DNA of 64,000 bases from Mucilaginibacter tundrae (GCF_013408825.1 NZ_JACCBZ010000001.1:496001-560000); one strand, 5' to 3'; shown: positions 42,299-51,291, counted from the stretch's first letter. The notes: generated by a model not told the origin, from the sequence alone. A program made the numbers and translations.

Positions 42299-44197
42299 CT
42301 AAAATCTTTTGCGGCGTTCCGGGCGATCTTCTCGGCGTTTGCCAGAGAAATCACGGAAACCACCACCGCCGCCTTCACGCCTTTCGCCACCAGTGCTGCT
42401 GCGTTCGCGGTTAAAGCCACCTTCGCGTCTTTCACCACCACCGCTGCTACGGTCGCGGTTGTAACCGCCGCCACCAGATCGGCCACCGCCGCTATAACCA
42501 CCGCCACCTTGACGTCTTTCGCCTTCAGGACGGGTTGTGCTTGTGCCTTCGCCAGATACTTCAATCCTAACCTCACGGCCTTTAAAGTCGATGCCTTTAA
42601 AGCCTGTCATTACTTTTTCAACATCAGCATTAGCTACTTCAAAGAAAGAGTAAACACCCTTAACATCGATCTTACCAACAGTACGGCCGCTTATTTTGGT
42701 GTTGTTGCAAATGTAGCCCAGCAAATCGCCGCGGTTAAATTCATCAACAGAACCTAAGTTTATAAACAAACGTGTAAACTCTGCCGAACCTGAACGAGGG
42801 GCACGCTCACCGCGTTCGCCACGCTCGCCTCTTTCACCACGCTCACCTTCAAACCTTACCCGGTCATCAGCAGGCGCGTTCAAATCAGGCGCGTTTTTAT
42901 AATATTCTAAAAAGCGGTTAAACTCAAGCGATGCAAAGCGTTTAATGATATCCTCTTTGCTCAGCTCTTTAAACTCTTCCATTATACGTGGAATGTATTG
43001 TTCAATTTGCTGCTCGTTAACCTCAACATTATGTACTTTATGTACCAGGGCAAAAAGTTGTTTTTCAACAACATCAAATCCTGTTGGTATTTCTGCTTTA
43101 ATAAATTTCTTGCCGATAACACGCTCTAACTGGCGTATTTTACCAAGTTCTTTACCATTGATGATAGAGATAGATACACCGGTTTTACCTGCACGGGCTG
43201 TACGGCCGCTACGGTGGGTGTAATTTTCCATTTCATCAGGTAACGAGTAGTTAATAACGTGTGTTACATCATTAACATCAATACCACGTGCGGCAACGTC
43301 AGTAGCAATAAGCAACTGTAAGCTGCGGTCGCGGTAACGCTTCATTACCTTATCGCGCTGTTGTTGCGATAGATCGCCGTGTAAAGCATCAGCATTGTAA
43401 CCATCTTTAATTAAAGATTCGGCTATATCCTGCGTTTCTATTTTAGTACGGCAAAATACGATACCGAAAATTTCAGGGTTGAAATCAACGATACGTTTAA
43501 ATGAGGCATACTTGTCACGTGCACGGATCACATAATATTCGTGCTCAATGTTAGCATTACCTGTGTTTTTTGTGCCCATAGTAAGCTCATGCGGATCGGT
43601 CATGTATTTTTTCGCGATCCTGCGAACTTCGGCAGGCATGGTGGCTGAAAACAGCCATGTTTTTTTCTCGTCGGGAGTAGTAGATAAAATACTGTCAATG
43701 TCTTCCTGAAAGCCCATATTGAGCATTTCATCAGCTTCGTCTAAAACTACAAATCTCACCTGCGAAAAGTCAATCGCTTTACGATTGATAATATCAAGCA
43801 TACGGCCAGGGGTTGCAACAACAATTTGCACTCCACGTTTGATCTGGCGTAATTGATCAGAAATACTAGCACCGCCATATACAGCTACAACGTGTACCTG
43901 TGGCATATTTTTGGCGTAGTTATTCAGATCGTTAGTAATCTGTAAACAAAGTTCGCGCGTTGGGCACAAAATAAGTGCCTGCGGATAATTTTCTTCGAAA
44001 TCCAGCAGTTCTAATAATGGTAGGCCAAAGGCAGCAGTCTTACCGGTCCCGGTTTGGGCTAATCCGACAAAATCGTTGCTGCCTGTTAACAATACCGGAA
44101 TTGACTGTTCCTGGATTGGCGTAGGGTTTTCGAACCCTAACTCAGAGATGGCATTAACAATATCATGACGGATTCCCAGTTGAATAAATGGGTTCAT
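42299..44197 (-). CDS. DEAD-box RNA helicase with DbpA-like RNA-binding domain and RGG tail
   Basis: 632 residues from MNPFIQLG; an upstream in-frame ATG inside the leader hairpin is less likely. RecA-like domain 1 has AQTGTGKT, PTRELC, the DEAD box and SAT. Domain 2 has ARGIDV and HRSGRTARAG. After a linker with three GERGER-type repeats comes a DbpA/CsdA-type RNA-binding fold (about 465-535, LFINLGSVDEFNRGDL). The end is a Gly/Arg-rich tail of about 80 residues. This is the DeaD/CsdA kind, acting in ribosome assembly and cold growth. It has a complete promoter and a leader hairpin. Confidence 0.95.
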   Translation of the reverse strand: MNPFIQLGIRHDIVNAISELGFENPTPIQEQSIPVLLTGSNDFVGLAQTGTGKTAAFGLPLLELLDFEENYPQALILCPTRELCLQITNDLNNYAKNMPQVHVVAVYGGASISDQLRQIKRGVQIVVATPGRMLDIINRKAIDFSQVRFVVLDEADEMLNMGFQEDIDSILSTTPDEKKTWLFSATMPAEVRRIAKKYMTDPHELTMGTKNTGNANIEHEYYVIRARDKYASFKRIVDFNPEIFGIVFCRTKIETQDIAESLIKDGYNADALHGDLSQQQRDKVMKRYRDRSLQLLIATDVAARGIDVNDVTHVINYSLPDEMENYTHRSGRTARAGKTGVSISIINGKELGKIRQLERVIGKKFIKAEIPTGFDVVEKQLFALVHKVHNVEVNEQQIEQYIPRIMEEFKELSKEDIIKRFASLEFNRFLEYYKNAPDLNAPADDRVRFEGERGERGERGERGERAPRSGSAEFTRLFINLGSVDEFNRGDLLGYICNNTKISGRTVGKIDVKGVYSFFEVANADVEKVMTGFKGIDFKGREVRIEVSGEGTSTTRPEGERRQGGGGYSGGGRSGGGGYNRDRSSGGGERREGGFNRERSSTGGERREGGGGGFRDFSGKRREDRPERRKRF

Positions 44198-44212
44198 GAA
44201 TTTAAATAACGA

Positions 44213-44269
44213 ATTTGACAACATCGTCAAATCGGGCGCAAAGGTAGCGTTAATAATTCACAATTCAAA
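44213..44269 (-). promoter_or_regulatory. Full promoter and 5'-end hairpin of the DEAD-box helicase gene
   Basis: On the minus strand TTTG (44269-44266), 19 bases, then TACCTTTG (44246-44239): both boxes are consensus at ideal spacing. The transcript would start near 44232, exactly at a perfect 7-base stem-loop ATTTGAC-GATGTT-GTCAAAT (44232-44213). The ATG is at 44197. A hairpin at the very 5' end can protect or tune the mRNA. Confidence 0.7.
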
Positions 44270-44313
44270 GGGCGAATTTATACTTAAAAATAAAGCTGGT
44301 TTTTAACCGATGA

Positions 44314-45903
44314 TTAATGAGTATCAAGCTTTATTACATTAACACCAAATTCATTTAAACTTAACCGAAATTTATTGTTATTCACGAGCGGTTTGCTGCC
44401 CATTAGGGCCGTGATGGGTGTTTTATTGTCCGCATTTATATCAACCGCTACATCCTGTTTTTCCGCTGATAGGTTTACTACCACAATAAACTTTTCATGC
44501 CCATTATATCGCATAAATGAAAAAACATGGTCGTTGTTATTCACCAGGTTGGTATAAGTACCGGTTGTAATTATTGTATTATTTTTTCTAACGTTGATGA
44601 TTTTACGGTAAAAATTCCAAAGGGATTTAGAGTCGTTTTTTTCTTCTTCCAGCGATATGCCATCATTAGGAATATCGGTATTATTCTTCGTCCACCACGG
44701 ACCGTTTTTATACCAGTAGGCCATGCCCGGGCCTTCATCGCCCTTGTACCATTCAAATGCCTGCCGGTCGGGGATGTCATTTCCATCAGTCATACCAAAG
44801 TTTCCTTTATTGCCTTTCATGCCCAACTCCTGTCCGTAGTAGATTGACGGAACACCACCTATTAATAAATTCAAGGCACAGCCAACTCTTAATTTACCGG
44901 GATCGCCTTTTACAGCATCGGCAAAGCGCTGCATATCATGATTTTCGATAAATACCACCTGCTGTTTATTGGCCGGGGTTTGCAGCAAGGTTGAATCAGC
45001 CACCAGCATCAGTTCTTTTTTGTTAAAGTTTCGGATAGCAAATGCCAGGCGAAACGCGAACACCCTGTCAACGCTACCTGCTTTTAAATTATCAATACCA
45101 AATGAACCCCACTCCGCCTGCTCGGCTACAATTTTTATTTTAGGGTTGATGGCACGGAGTTTAGTTAATAGCGGCCGCCAGAATGTTGTGAACAGATGCG
45201 GCAGACGATTGGCATTATCCAGGTTATCCATCATATGATCTAACCGAAATCCATCTACCCCATCATCAAACTTACCATCATGGTTTGGATCTATCCAAAA
45301 CTTAAACAGGTCATAGTTAAATTGTTGCACCTGTTTATTATCCAGGTTAACCATTACCAGTTTACGGGTAACACCATCATAACCTGTGAAATCCGTTATA
45401 CCCGCCACTATTGATACGGGTTTTGTATTGCCTTTATCAGTATAAAAAATATAATCGCTGTACTTTGATGCAGGTTTTTTATAGGAATCCCTGAACCATA
45501 TGTTATCGCTGGCTACATATTGGGTTTCCATGTCCATATAAAACTTCATGTGCCTGCGGTGGAGTTCTTTTATCAGCCTTAAATAGTCGGCCATGGTGCC
45601 GTAGCGTCGGTCTATCTTATAAAAATCGGTAGCGAAATAATTGTGGTAGTACATGGATTCGTACAACGGCGTTAGCAAAATCGCGGTAACGCCCAGTTGC
45701 TGCAAGTAATTGATTTTTTGATAGATGCCGTTCAGGTCGCCATGTGAATCACCATTGCTATCAAAAAAACTGCGTTGGAAAACATGGTAAATTATCTCGG
45801 TGTTATTTTTTGGACCAGCAGATCTATTATGCTGTGTTGCCTGCCCTTGCACAAATTGCAAGCACAATGAAAATGCGATAAATAGTAATTTGAGCTGTTT
45901 CAC
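44314..45903 (-). CDS. Secreted GH13 alpha-amylase family enzyme
   Basis: 529 residues from a GTG (MKQLKLLFIAFS), chosen because it opens a clean signal peptide ending VQGQA; a TTG 21 bases upstream is the alternative. The GH13 barrel has the four conserved regions: the nucleophile in GFRLDH (about 221), the acid/base Glu in VAEQAEWG (about 260), FIENHD (about 319) and an early YESMYYHNY in place of the usual D-x-V-x-N-H. A C-terminal beta domain ends ELGVNVI-like. It would cleave alpha-1,4-glucans, perhaps with trehalose-synthase-like side activity. Exported. No sus genes adjacent. Confidence 0.88.
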   Translation of the reverse strand: MKQLKLLFIAFSLCLQFVQGQATQHNRSAGPKNNTEIIYHVFQRSFFDSNGDSHGDLNGIYQKINYLQQLGVTAILLTPLYESMYYHNYFATDFYKIDRRYGTMADYLRLIKELHRRHMKFYMDMETQYVASDNIWFRDSYKKPASKYSDYIFYTDKGNTKPVSIVAGITDFTGYDGVTRKLVMVNLDNKQVQQFNYDLFKFWIDPNHDGKFDDGVDGFRLDHMMDNLDNANRLPHLFTTFWRPLLTKLRAINPKIKIVAEQAEWGSFGIDNLKAGSVDRVFAFRLAFAIRNFNKKELMLVADSTLLQTPANKQQVVFIENHDMQRFADAVKGDPGKLRVGCALNLLIGGVPSIYYGQELGMKGNKGNFGMTDGNDIPDRQAFEWYKGDEGPGMAYWYKNGPWWTKNNTDIPNDGISLEEEKNDSKSLWNFYRKIINVRKNNTIITTGTYTNLVNNNDHVFSFMRYNGHEKFIVVVNLSAEKQDVAVDINADNKTPITALMGSKPLVNNNKFRLSLNEFGVNVIKLDTH

Positions 45904-46064
45904 AGGCTTAAATTGGTTTACCAAAGTACAAAATATTATATCAAATTAAACCATTAGATAATAAACAAGCGTGTTATTAACTCAGCATTATCATATAACT
46001 GTCAGTTTGAAATTTTTTTAACAGCACATATATCCAAAAGCACAATTATTTCGTTTATAAAAGA

Positions 46065-46145
46065 GTATGTGATTCTTACATACATTGTGATAAGGTTTAG
46101 GTTGAAAGCCCCCAAGCAGCGAGTGCAAGGGGGCTTTTATTTTTG
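46065..46145 (+). ncRNA. Candidate structured RNA, copy A (paired with 25655-25739)
   Basis: In order: a 5' hairpin GTATGTG-ATTCT-TACATAC (46065-46083, last pair G-U); the linker ATTGTGATAAGGTTTAGGTT (46084-46103), identical to copy B; then a terminator hairpin AAAGCCCCC/GGGGGCTTT (46105-46137) with loop AAGCAGCGAGTGCAA and a T-rich tail. It lies alone between the divergent amylase and Gre-like genes, and its terminator would cut it off from the latter, so it is not an ordinary 3' end. Only a weak promoter candidate (TCAGTTTG, 46002-46009) is visible. The family is not one I recognise. Confidence 0.6.
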
Positions 46146-46176
46146 ATACCTTCGCAAATCAATATTCAGCATATAA

Positions 46177-46629
46177 ATGTCCAATATAAAACAAGAACTT
46201 TATAATAAATGCATTGCCTACGTGCAAAGCCGTATGGATGCCGCCGAACAAGCCTTCAAAGCGGCGGAGCAGGCATCAAACGATGATACTAAAAGCAGCG
46301 CGGGTGATAAATATGAAACCGGCCGTGCCATGATGCAGCAGGAAAAGGATCGCAACACCATACAATTAAATGAGGCAAATAAGTTGATGGTCGCTTTAAA
46401 TTCAATAAGCACTAAAGGTAGCTCGGAAGTTATTGAGACAGGCAGTTTAGTGCTCACTAACGGCGGCATATTCTACATCGCCATTAGCGCAGGGACTTTA
46501 GTGGTTGATAACGAAAGCTATTTCGCCGTTTCGGCGGCAGCACCTATTTGTATGCAGATGATGGGAAAAAAGGTTGGTGATGAATTTGTGGTGAATGGGA
46601 AGAAGTATATGATTGAGGGAGTGATGTAG
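46177..46629 (+). CDS. GreA/GreB C-terminal-domain-like protein
   Basis: 150 residues. The N-terminal half (1-75) is an A/E/K-rich coiled coil. The C-terminal half (about 85-148) follows the FKBP-like fold of Gre factors: GSLVLTNGGIFYIAIS, FAVSAAAPICMQMMGKKVGDEF, NGKKYMIEGV. In Bacteroidota such proteins are sometimes labelled 3-oxoacyl-ACP synthase, which nothing in the sequence supports. It may bind the RNA polymerase secondary channel, but the acidic tip residues of true GreA are not obvious. A near-consensus -7 box TACCTTCG (46147-46154) gives it its own promoter after the RNA element. Confidence 0.7.
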   Translation: MSNIKQELYNKCIAYVQSRMDAAEQAFKAAEQASNDDTKSSAGDKYETGRAMMQQEKDRNTIQLNEANKLMVALNSISTKGSSEVIETGSLVLTNGGIFYIAISAGTLVVDNESYFAVSAAAPICMQMMGKKVGDEFVVNGKKYMIEGVM

Positions 46630-46642
46630 CCTATACCCCACT

Positions 46643-46714
46643 TTGTCATTCTGAGGTACGAAGAATCTGTAAGTGGTTTACAGTTTACAGATTCTTCGTA
46701 CCTCAGAATGACAA
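46643..46714. repeat. Dispersed hairpin repeat (TTGTCATT...AATGACAA family), perfect copy
   Basis: Two perfect inverse arms of 30 bases, 46643-46672 and 46685-46714, around a 12-base loop. The arm starts TTGTCATTCTGAGGTACG. It lies between the convergent Gre-like and lspA genes and may also serve as a bidirectional terminator. Confidence 0.85.
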
Positions 46715-46745
46715 GGGAAAAAGCCGGATTGATAAAAGCAAATAT

Positions 46746-47351
46746 TTACTCTTCCACCATTTCACTATGCGGGCTACTCACTTCAGGCACTTCATGCTTG
46801 AAGTAGCGCTTTTGGAATATTAGGATGGCAATAACGCCTACAGAGATCGCGGAATCGGCGAAATTAAATACCGGGCGGAAGAATATATAGTCTTGTCCAC
46901 CCCATATTGGCACCCATTGTGGGAAATTACCTGATAATAACGGAAAATAAAACATATCCACCACGCGACCATAAAACAACTTACCATGCTGGTATAATAC
47001 CCCATAAATGGTAGAGTCAACAATATTGCCTAATGCCCCGGCTAAAATAAGCGCTACGCACATGATCAAACCACGGTGATATTTGTGTTTGATTAAATAT
47101 ACCAGGCCATATCCGATAGCGACAACAGCCGCGATACGGAACATGGTTAAAACCAGTTTACCAAAATCGCCGCCTAGCTCCATACCAAAGGCCATACCGT
47201 TATTTTCGGTATAGTGCAGCATCCCGTGGTCGCCTAGAAAGTGGATATCTTGGCCGAGGTACATGTTTGTACGAACCCAGGTTTTGATAATCTGGTCGAT
47301 TAATACAATAAAAACAACAATTAAAAACGGTTTTAAATACGCCGGCTTCAT
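46746..47351 (-). CDS. lspA: Lipoprotein signal peptidase (signal peptidase II)
   Basis: 201 residues with four membrane helices. The two catalytic aspartates are in GNIVDS (about 110) and FNFADS (about 163). The ENNGMAFG segment is also typical. Cleaves signal peptides of the lipoproteins found throughout this window. Slightly longer than the E. coli enzyme because of a polar tail with the EVSSPHSEMVEE ending. Its ATG overlaps the dksA-like stop by one base (TAATG); third gene of ileS-dksA-lspA. Confidence 0.95.
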   Translation of the reverse strand: MKPAYLKPFLIVVFIVLIDQIIKTWVRTNMYLGQDIHFLGDHGMLHYTENNGMAFGMELGGDFGKLVLTMFRIAAVVAIGYGLVYLIKHKYHRGLIMCVALILAGALGNIVDSTIYGVLYQHGKLFYGRVVDMFYFPLLSGNFPQWVPIWGGQDYIFFRPVFNFADSAISVGVIAILIFQKRYFKHEVPEVSSPHSEMVEE

Positions 47352-47734
47352 TATTGTTTAAGCTTGGCCTCCATGCTCAGAGTAGTATGTGGCACAGCGC
47401 GTAAACGCTCCTTTGGTATCAATTTGCCTGTTTCGCGGCAAATGCCATAAGTTTTATTTTCAATACGTACTACCGCGGCTTCTAATTGCTCAATAAATTT
47501 CTTTTGGCGGGCAGCTAACTGGTTTATTTGTTCTTTCTCCAATGTTGCTGATCCATCCTCTAAGGTCTTGTAAGTACCAGCGGTATCGTCAGTGCCGTTA
47601 GCATTAGGTGAACTTAATGATGTGGCAAGCGCGTTCAATTCTTCGCGTGCAATACGCAGTTTATCTAATAAAAGGTCTTTAAATTCTTTTAGTTCGTTGT
47701 CTGAATATCTGGTTTTAACAGTTTCGTTTTCCAT
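47351..47734 (-). CDS. TraR/DksA-family protein lacking the zinc-finger cysteines
   Basis: 127 residues. An N-terminal coiled coil (about 10-90) is followed by the DksA-type C-terminal segment YGICRETGKLIPKERLRAVPHTT. Only one of the four zinc-binding cysteines remains; the protein contains a single Cys in total. It may still bind RNA polymerase, as cysteine-poor DksA2-type proteins do, without depending on zinc. Start and stop each overlap a neighbour by one base (TAATG), so translation is coupled with ileS and lspA. Confidence 0.9.
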   Translation of the reverse strand: MENETVKTRYSDNELKEFKDLLLDKLRIAREELNALATSLSSPNANGTDDTAGTYKTLEDGSATLEKEQINQLAARQKKFIEQLEAAVVRIENKTYGICRETGKLIPKERLRAVPHTTLSMEAKLKQ

Positions 47735-50700
47735 TATACTTTACTTATAGCAATAAAAATTTCAATTTCGTCAATCAGTGTTTTCTCGCCTTCATTTAAC
47801 TGGTTATCAAGCAATACGCTATCAGCCAAAATTTCGGCGCAAATATATGTTAAATTATTTTTCACAGCACCGTTAATTAGCGGGTGGTCGCTTAACCTTA
47901 CATTTATCCTGTCGGTAACTTCAAATCCTTTTCCCTTACGCAGATTCTGTATGCGGTTGATCAACTCCCGTGATATACCTTCCTGTTTCAGCTCGTTGGT
48001 AATCGTAACATCTAAAGCCACGGTTAGTTTTCCTAAATTTGCAACTTGCCATCCCGGAACGTCTTCGGCGATTATCTCAACCTCGTTAGGGAGTATCGAG
48101 TATTTAGTATCAAGTATCGAGATACTGCCTTCGGCTTCTAACTTAGCGATCTCGTCCTGACCAAAATTTGTGATGGTTTCGGCTACAGCTTTCATATCTT
48201 TCCCCACTTTCGCACCCAGCGCTTTAAAGTTTGGTTTTACCTTTTTCTTGATAAAACCGGCCGCATCGGTAATGTACTCTATATCCTTAATGTTAGTTTC
48301 GGATAAAATCAAATCTTTTACCTGCTCAACCTGTTGTTTAAAGCCTTTATCTAATATAGGCAATAATATTTTACTTAATGGCTGCCTTACGTTAATTCCT
48401 ACCTTTTTACGCAGTGATAACACTAAGGAAGAAATATCCTGGGCCATTTGCATACGCTCTTCCAGCTCTTTGTTAACTAATGCAACCGCGGTAGCAGGAA
48501 AATCAGCTAAATGCACTGATTCAAAAGTCTCTTTTCCGCTTACTTTATTTAGATCATTATATAAGCTATCCGCGAAGAATGGCGCGATTGGCGACATTAA
48601 TTTAGATACCGTTATTAAACAAGTATAAAGTGTTTGGTATGCCGATAACTTATCATCCGAGTTATCTGATTTCCAAAAACGGCGGCGACTTAAACGCACG
48701 TACCAGTTGCTTAAATGCGCATCCACAAAATCCTGGATAGCACGGGCAGCTTTGGTCGGCTCAAAATCGGCATAGAAAGCATCAACTTCCTTGCTTAAGG
48801 TATTTAATAGCGAGATGATCCATTGGTCAATTTCCGGGCGGTCGCTTAGTTTAATTTCCGCTTCGCTGTAGTTAAAGCCATCAATGTTGGCATACATGGC
48901 GAAGAAATTATAGGTATTATACAGCGTACCGAAGAATTTACGGCGCACCTCGTCAATACCATCTAAATTAAATTTAAGGTTATCCCACGGCGATGCATTG
49001 CTGATCATGTACCAGCGGGCAGCATCAGCGCCATATTGTTCGATAGTAGCGAAAGGATCAACGGTATTGCCTAAACGTTTAGACATTTTGTTACCGTTTT
49101 TATCCAGCACCAAACCGTTTGATACTACGTTTTTAAACGCGATGCCTTTATTACCTATTTTATCGTTAATAGCTTTTACTTCGTCGCTTGCTTCACTCAA
49201 CAATACCGCGATGGCATGCAAAGTAAAGAACCAGCCGCGGGTTTGATCTACGCCTTCGGCGATGAAATCTGCCGGGTAAGCATTAGCAAACGCTTCTTTG
49301 TTTTCAAAAGGGAAATGCCATTGCGCGTAAGGCATGGCACCGCTATCAAACCAAACGTCGATCAAATCAGGCTCGCGTACCATCGCTTTACCGTTTGACG
49401 ACATCAGGATCACATCATCCACATAAGGGCGGTGCATATCGATCAGCTCAAATGCTTCAGGCATTAACCCTGCCGCTTTAGATATGGCGATCTCAGCTTC
49501 TAATTCTTTGATTGAACCGATACATTTTTCTTCGTTACCATCCAATTCACGCCAGATAGGTAATGGTGTGCCCCAGTAACGTGAACGGGAAAGATTCCAG
49601 TCCACCAAATTTTCCAGCCAGTTACCAAAACGGCCGGTACCTGTTGACTCGGGTTTCCAATTGATGGTTTTGTTAAGCTCCACCATTTTATCCTTAACGG
49701 CAGTGGTTTTTACAAACCAGCTATCCAAAGGATAATACAATATCGGCTCGTCCGAACGCCATGAGTGTGGGTAGCTGTGCTCATATTTTTTTACGTCGAA
49801 CGCTTTATTTTCTGTTTTTAGTTTGATAGAAATGAGTACATCTGTGGCCTTAAAACCGGGTTCTGCACGTTCTTCATCGCTGTAATATTCTTCTTTAACG
49901 TAACGACTAGCGTAATCAGTAACCTCATCAACAAACTTACCTTGCTTATCAACCAAAGGCACATCCTTACCGGTTTCGTCCTTCACCATTACCGATGGCA
50001 CATTGTTTTCCTTACATGCCCTAAAGTCATCCGCCCCAAAAACAGATGCGGTATGTACTATACCTGTACCATCTTCAGTAGTAACGAAATCAGCGGGGAT
50101 TACACGGAACGCATTTTTCTCTAAATCGGCATTAGTCACATACGGCATTAATTGCTCATAGTGTAAGCCCACCAAGTCTTTTCCTTTTAGGGTTGAGGCA
50201 ATGGTATAAGGGATGATTTTATCGCCGCCAACATAATCACTGAAAGAAGCATTTTCGCCTTCAGCCTTAAAGTATTTACCAACCAAATCTTTGGCTAAAA
50301 TAACCGTTACAGGTTCATAGGTATAAGGATTGAAAGTGCTAACCTTAACGTAAGTAATATTTTCGCCCACGGCTAAAGCACAGTTTGATGGCAAGGTCCA
50401 CGGGGTGGTTGTCCAGGCTAAAATGAACACATCGGTATTTACACCATCAAATAAAAATGCCGAATCAGCATCTTTTTTAACCTTAAATTGGGCGGTGATG
50501 GTGGTATCCTTCACCATTTTGTAGGTGCCGGGCTGGTTCAGCTCATGCGAGCTTAAACCGGTACCTGATTTTGGCGAATAAGGCTGTACAGTGTAGCCTT
50601 TGTATAAATAACCTTTATTATAAAATTGCTTCAGTATCCACCAAAGCGACTCGATGTATTCGTTTTTGTAGGTGATGTACGGATCTTCCAGGTCAACCCA

Positions 50701-51120
50701 ATAGCCCATTTTTTCGGTCAGGTCATTCCAAACATCGGTATAGCGCATTACCTCTTTGCGGCAGGCGGCATTGTAATCTTCGATAGAGATCTTTTTGCCG
50801 ATGTCGTCCTTGGTGATACCCAAAGCTTTTTCAACGGCTAATTCGATAGGCAAGCCATGGGTATCCCATCCGCCTTTGCGTTTTACCTGGTAACCTTTAA
50901 GGGTTTTGTAACGGCAAAAAATATCCTTTATGGCACGTGCCATTACGTGGTGGATGCCAGGCATACCATTAGCGCTCGGCGGACCTTCGTAAAAAGTATA
51001 AGGGTTGTTAGCCGGGCGGCTGCTAATACTTTTTTCAAAGATATTTTGCTTTTTCCAGAACTCCAATACTTCCTTACCGGTATCCGATAGATTTAACTGC
51101 TTATATTCCTTGTATTTCAA
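47734..51120 (-). CDS. ileS: Isoleucyl-tRNA synthetase
   Basis: 1128 residues from a TTG at 51120 (MKYKEYKQLNL). The frame is open further upstream but the family start, a promoter and a Shine-Dalgarno-like AGGTG 9 bases before the TTG all support this codon. Class I synthetase: HIGH-type motif in NGMPGIHHV (about 53), a long editing domain, SWRSDEPILYYPLDSWFVK, and KMSKR (about 678). Anticodon-binding and C-terminal domains complete it, as in the long Bacteroidota/archaeal-like type. No C-terminal zinc-binding CxxC pair is evident. First gene of ileS-dksA-lspA. Confidence 0.96.
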   Translation of the reverse strand: MKYKEYKQLNLSDTGKEVLEFWKKQNIFEKSISSRPANNPYTFYEGPPSANGMPGIHHVMARAIKDIFCRYKTLKGYQVKRKGGWDTHGLPIELAVEKALGITKDDIGKKISIEDYNAACRKEVMRYTDVWNDLTEKMGYWVDLEDPYITYKNEYIESLWWILKQFYNKGYLYKGYTVQPYSPKSGTGLSSHELNQPGTYKMVKDTTITAQFKVKKDADSAFLFDGVNTDVFILAWTTTPWTLPSNCALAVGENITYVKVSTFNPYTYEPVTVILAKDLVGKYFKAEGENASFSDYVGGDKIIPYTIASTLKGKDLVGLHYEQLMPYVTNADLEKNAFRVIPADFVTTEDGTGIVHTASVFGADDFRACKENNVPSVMVKDETGKDVPLVDKQGKFVDEVTDYASRYVKEEYYSDEERAEPGFKATDVLISIKLKTENKAFDVKKYEHSYPHSWRSDEPILYYPLDSWFVKTTAVKDKMVELNKTINWKPESTGTGRFGNWLENLVDWNLSRSRYWGTPLPIWRELDGNEEKCIGSIKELEAEIAISKAAGLMPEAFELIDMHRPYVDDVILMSSNGKAMVREPDLIDVWFDSGAMPYAQWHFPFENKEAFANAYPADFIAEGVDQTRGWFFTLHAIAVLLSEASDEVKAINDKIGNKGIAFKNVVSNGLVLDKNGNKMSKRLGNTVDPFATIEQYGADAARWYMISNASPWDNLKFNLDGIDEVRRKFFGTLYNTYNFFAMYANIDGFNYSEAEIKLSDRPEIDQWIISLLNTLSKEVDAFYADFEPTKAARAIQDFVDAHLSNWYVRLSRRRFWKSDNSDDKLSAYQTLYTCLITVSKLMSPIAPFFADSLYNDLNKVSGKETFESVHLADFPATAVALVNKELEERMQMAQDISSLVLSLRKKVGINVRQPLSKILLPILDKGFKQQVEQVKDLILSETNIKDIEYITDAAGFIKKKVKPNFKALGAKVGKDMKAVAETITNFGQDEIAKLEAEGSISILDTKYSILPNEVEIIAEDVPGWQVANLGKLTVALDVTITNELKQEGISRELINRIQNLRKGKGFEVTDRINVRLSDHPLINGAVKNNLTYICAEILADSVLLDNQLNEGEKTLIDEIEIFIAISKV

Positions 51121-51147
51121 TTTTTTACACCTAAATTTTAGAGGTTG

Positions 51148-51155
51148 CAAAAATA
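51148..51155 (-). promoter_or_regulatory. -7 promoter box for ileS
   Basis: Minus-strand TATTTTTG, exact consensus. It would start transcription about 20 bases before the TTG start, leaving room for the AGGTG ribosome site. Confidence 0.6.
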
Positions 51156-51208
51156 CGAATTTTAACCTTAAAAAATTATATGGAATATTGAAATTAAAGC
51201 GCAAATAT

Positions 51209-51291
51209 TGTCTGAACCTAAATTTTTAGAATTAGAGAAATTAGCAGAATTCTAAAAATTCCCCCTAATTCTAAAAATTCGAGTTCAGACA
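51209..51291. repeat. Nested 83-base inverted repeat
   Basis: Outer arms TGTCTGAAC (51209-51217) / GTTCAGACA (51283-51291). Inner arms AATTTTTAGAATTAG (51221-51235) / CTAATTCTAAAAATT (51265-51279), with a further half copy AATTCTAAAAATTC in the middle. It lies between divergent ileS and the ABC permease. The style, repeated RAATTCTAAAAATTC bounded by TGTCTGAAC, suggests a dispersed genome repeat. Confidence 0.65.

Noticed and set aside
42780..42845. Tandem repeat in the helicase gene
   Set aside because: Short GERGER-coding repeat within the linker of a normal RGG-type helicase; part of the protein and not a separate element.
46105..46137. Simple terminator of the amylase or Gre-like gene
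   Set aside because: Its orientation does not follow the amylase (other strand) and it precedes the Gre-like gene; the conserved linker and loop shared with 25655-25739 argue for a distinct RNA.
51209..51291. Integron attC site
   Set aside because: Palindromic and of similar size, but the arms do not fit the RYYYAAC/GTTRRRY rule and no integrase or cassette is near.
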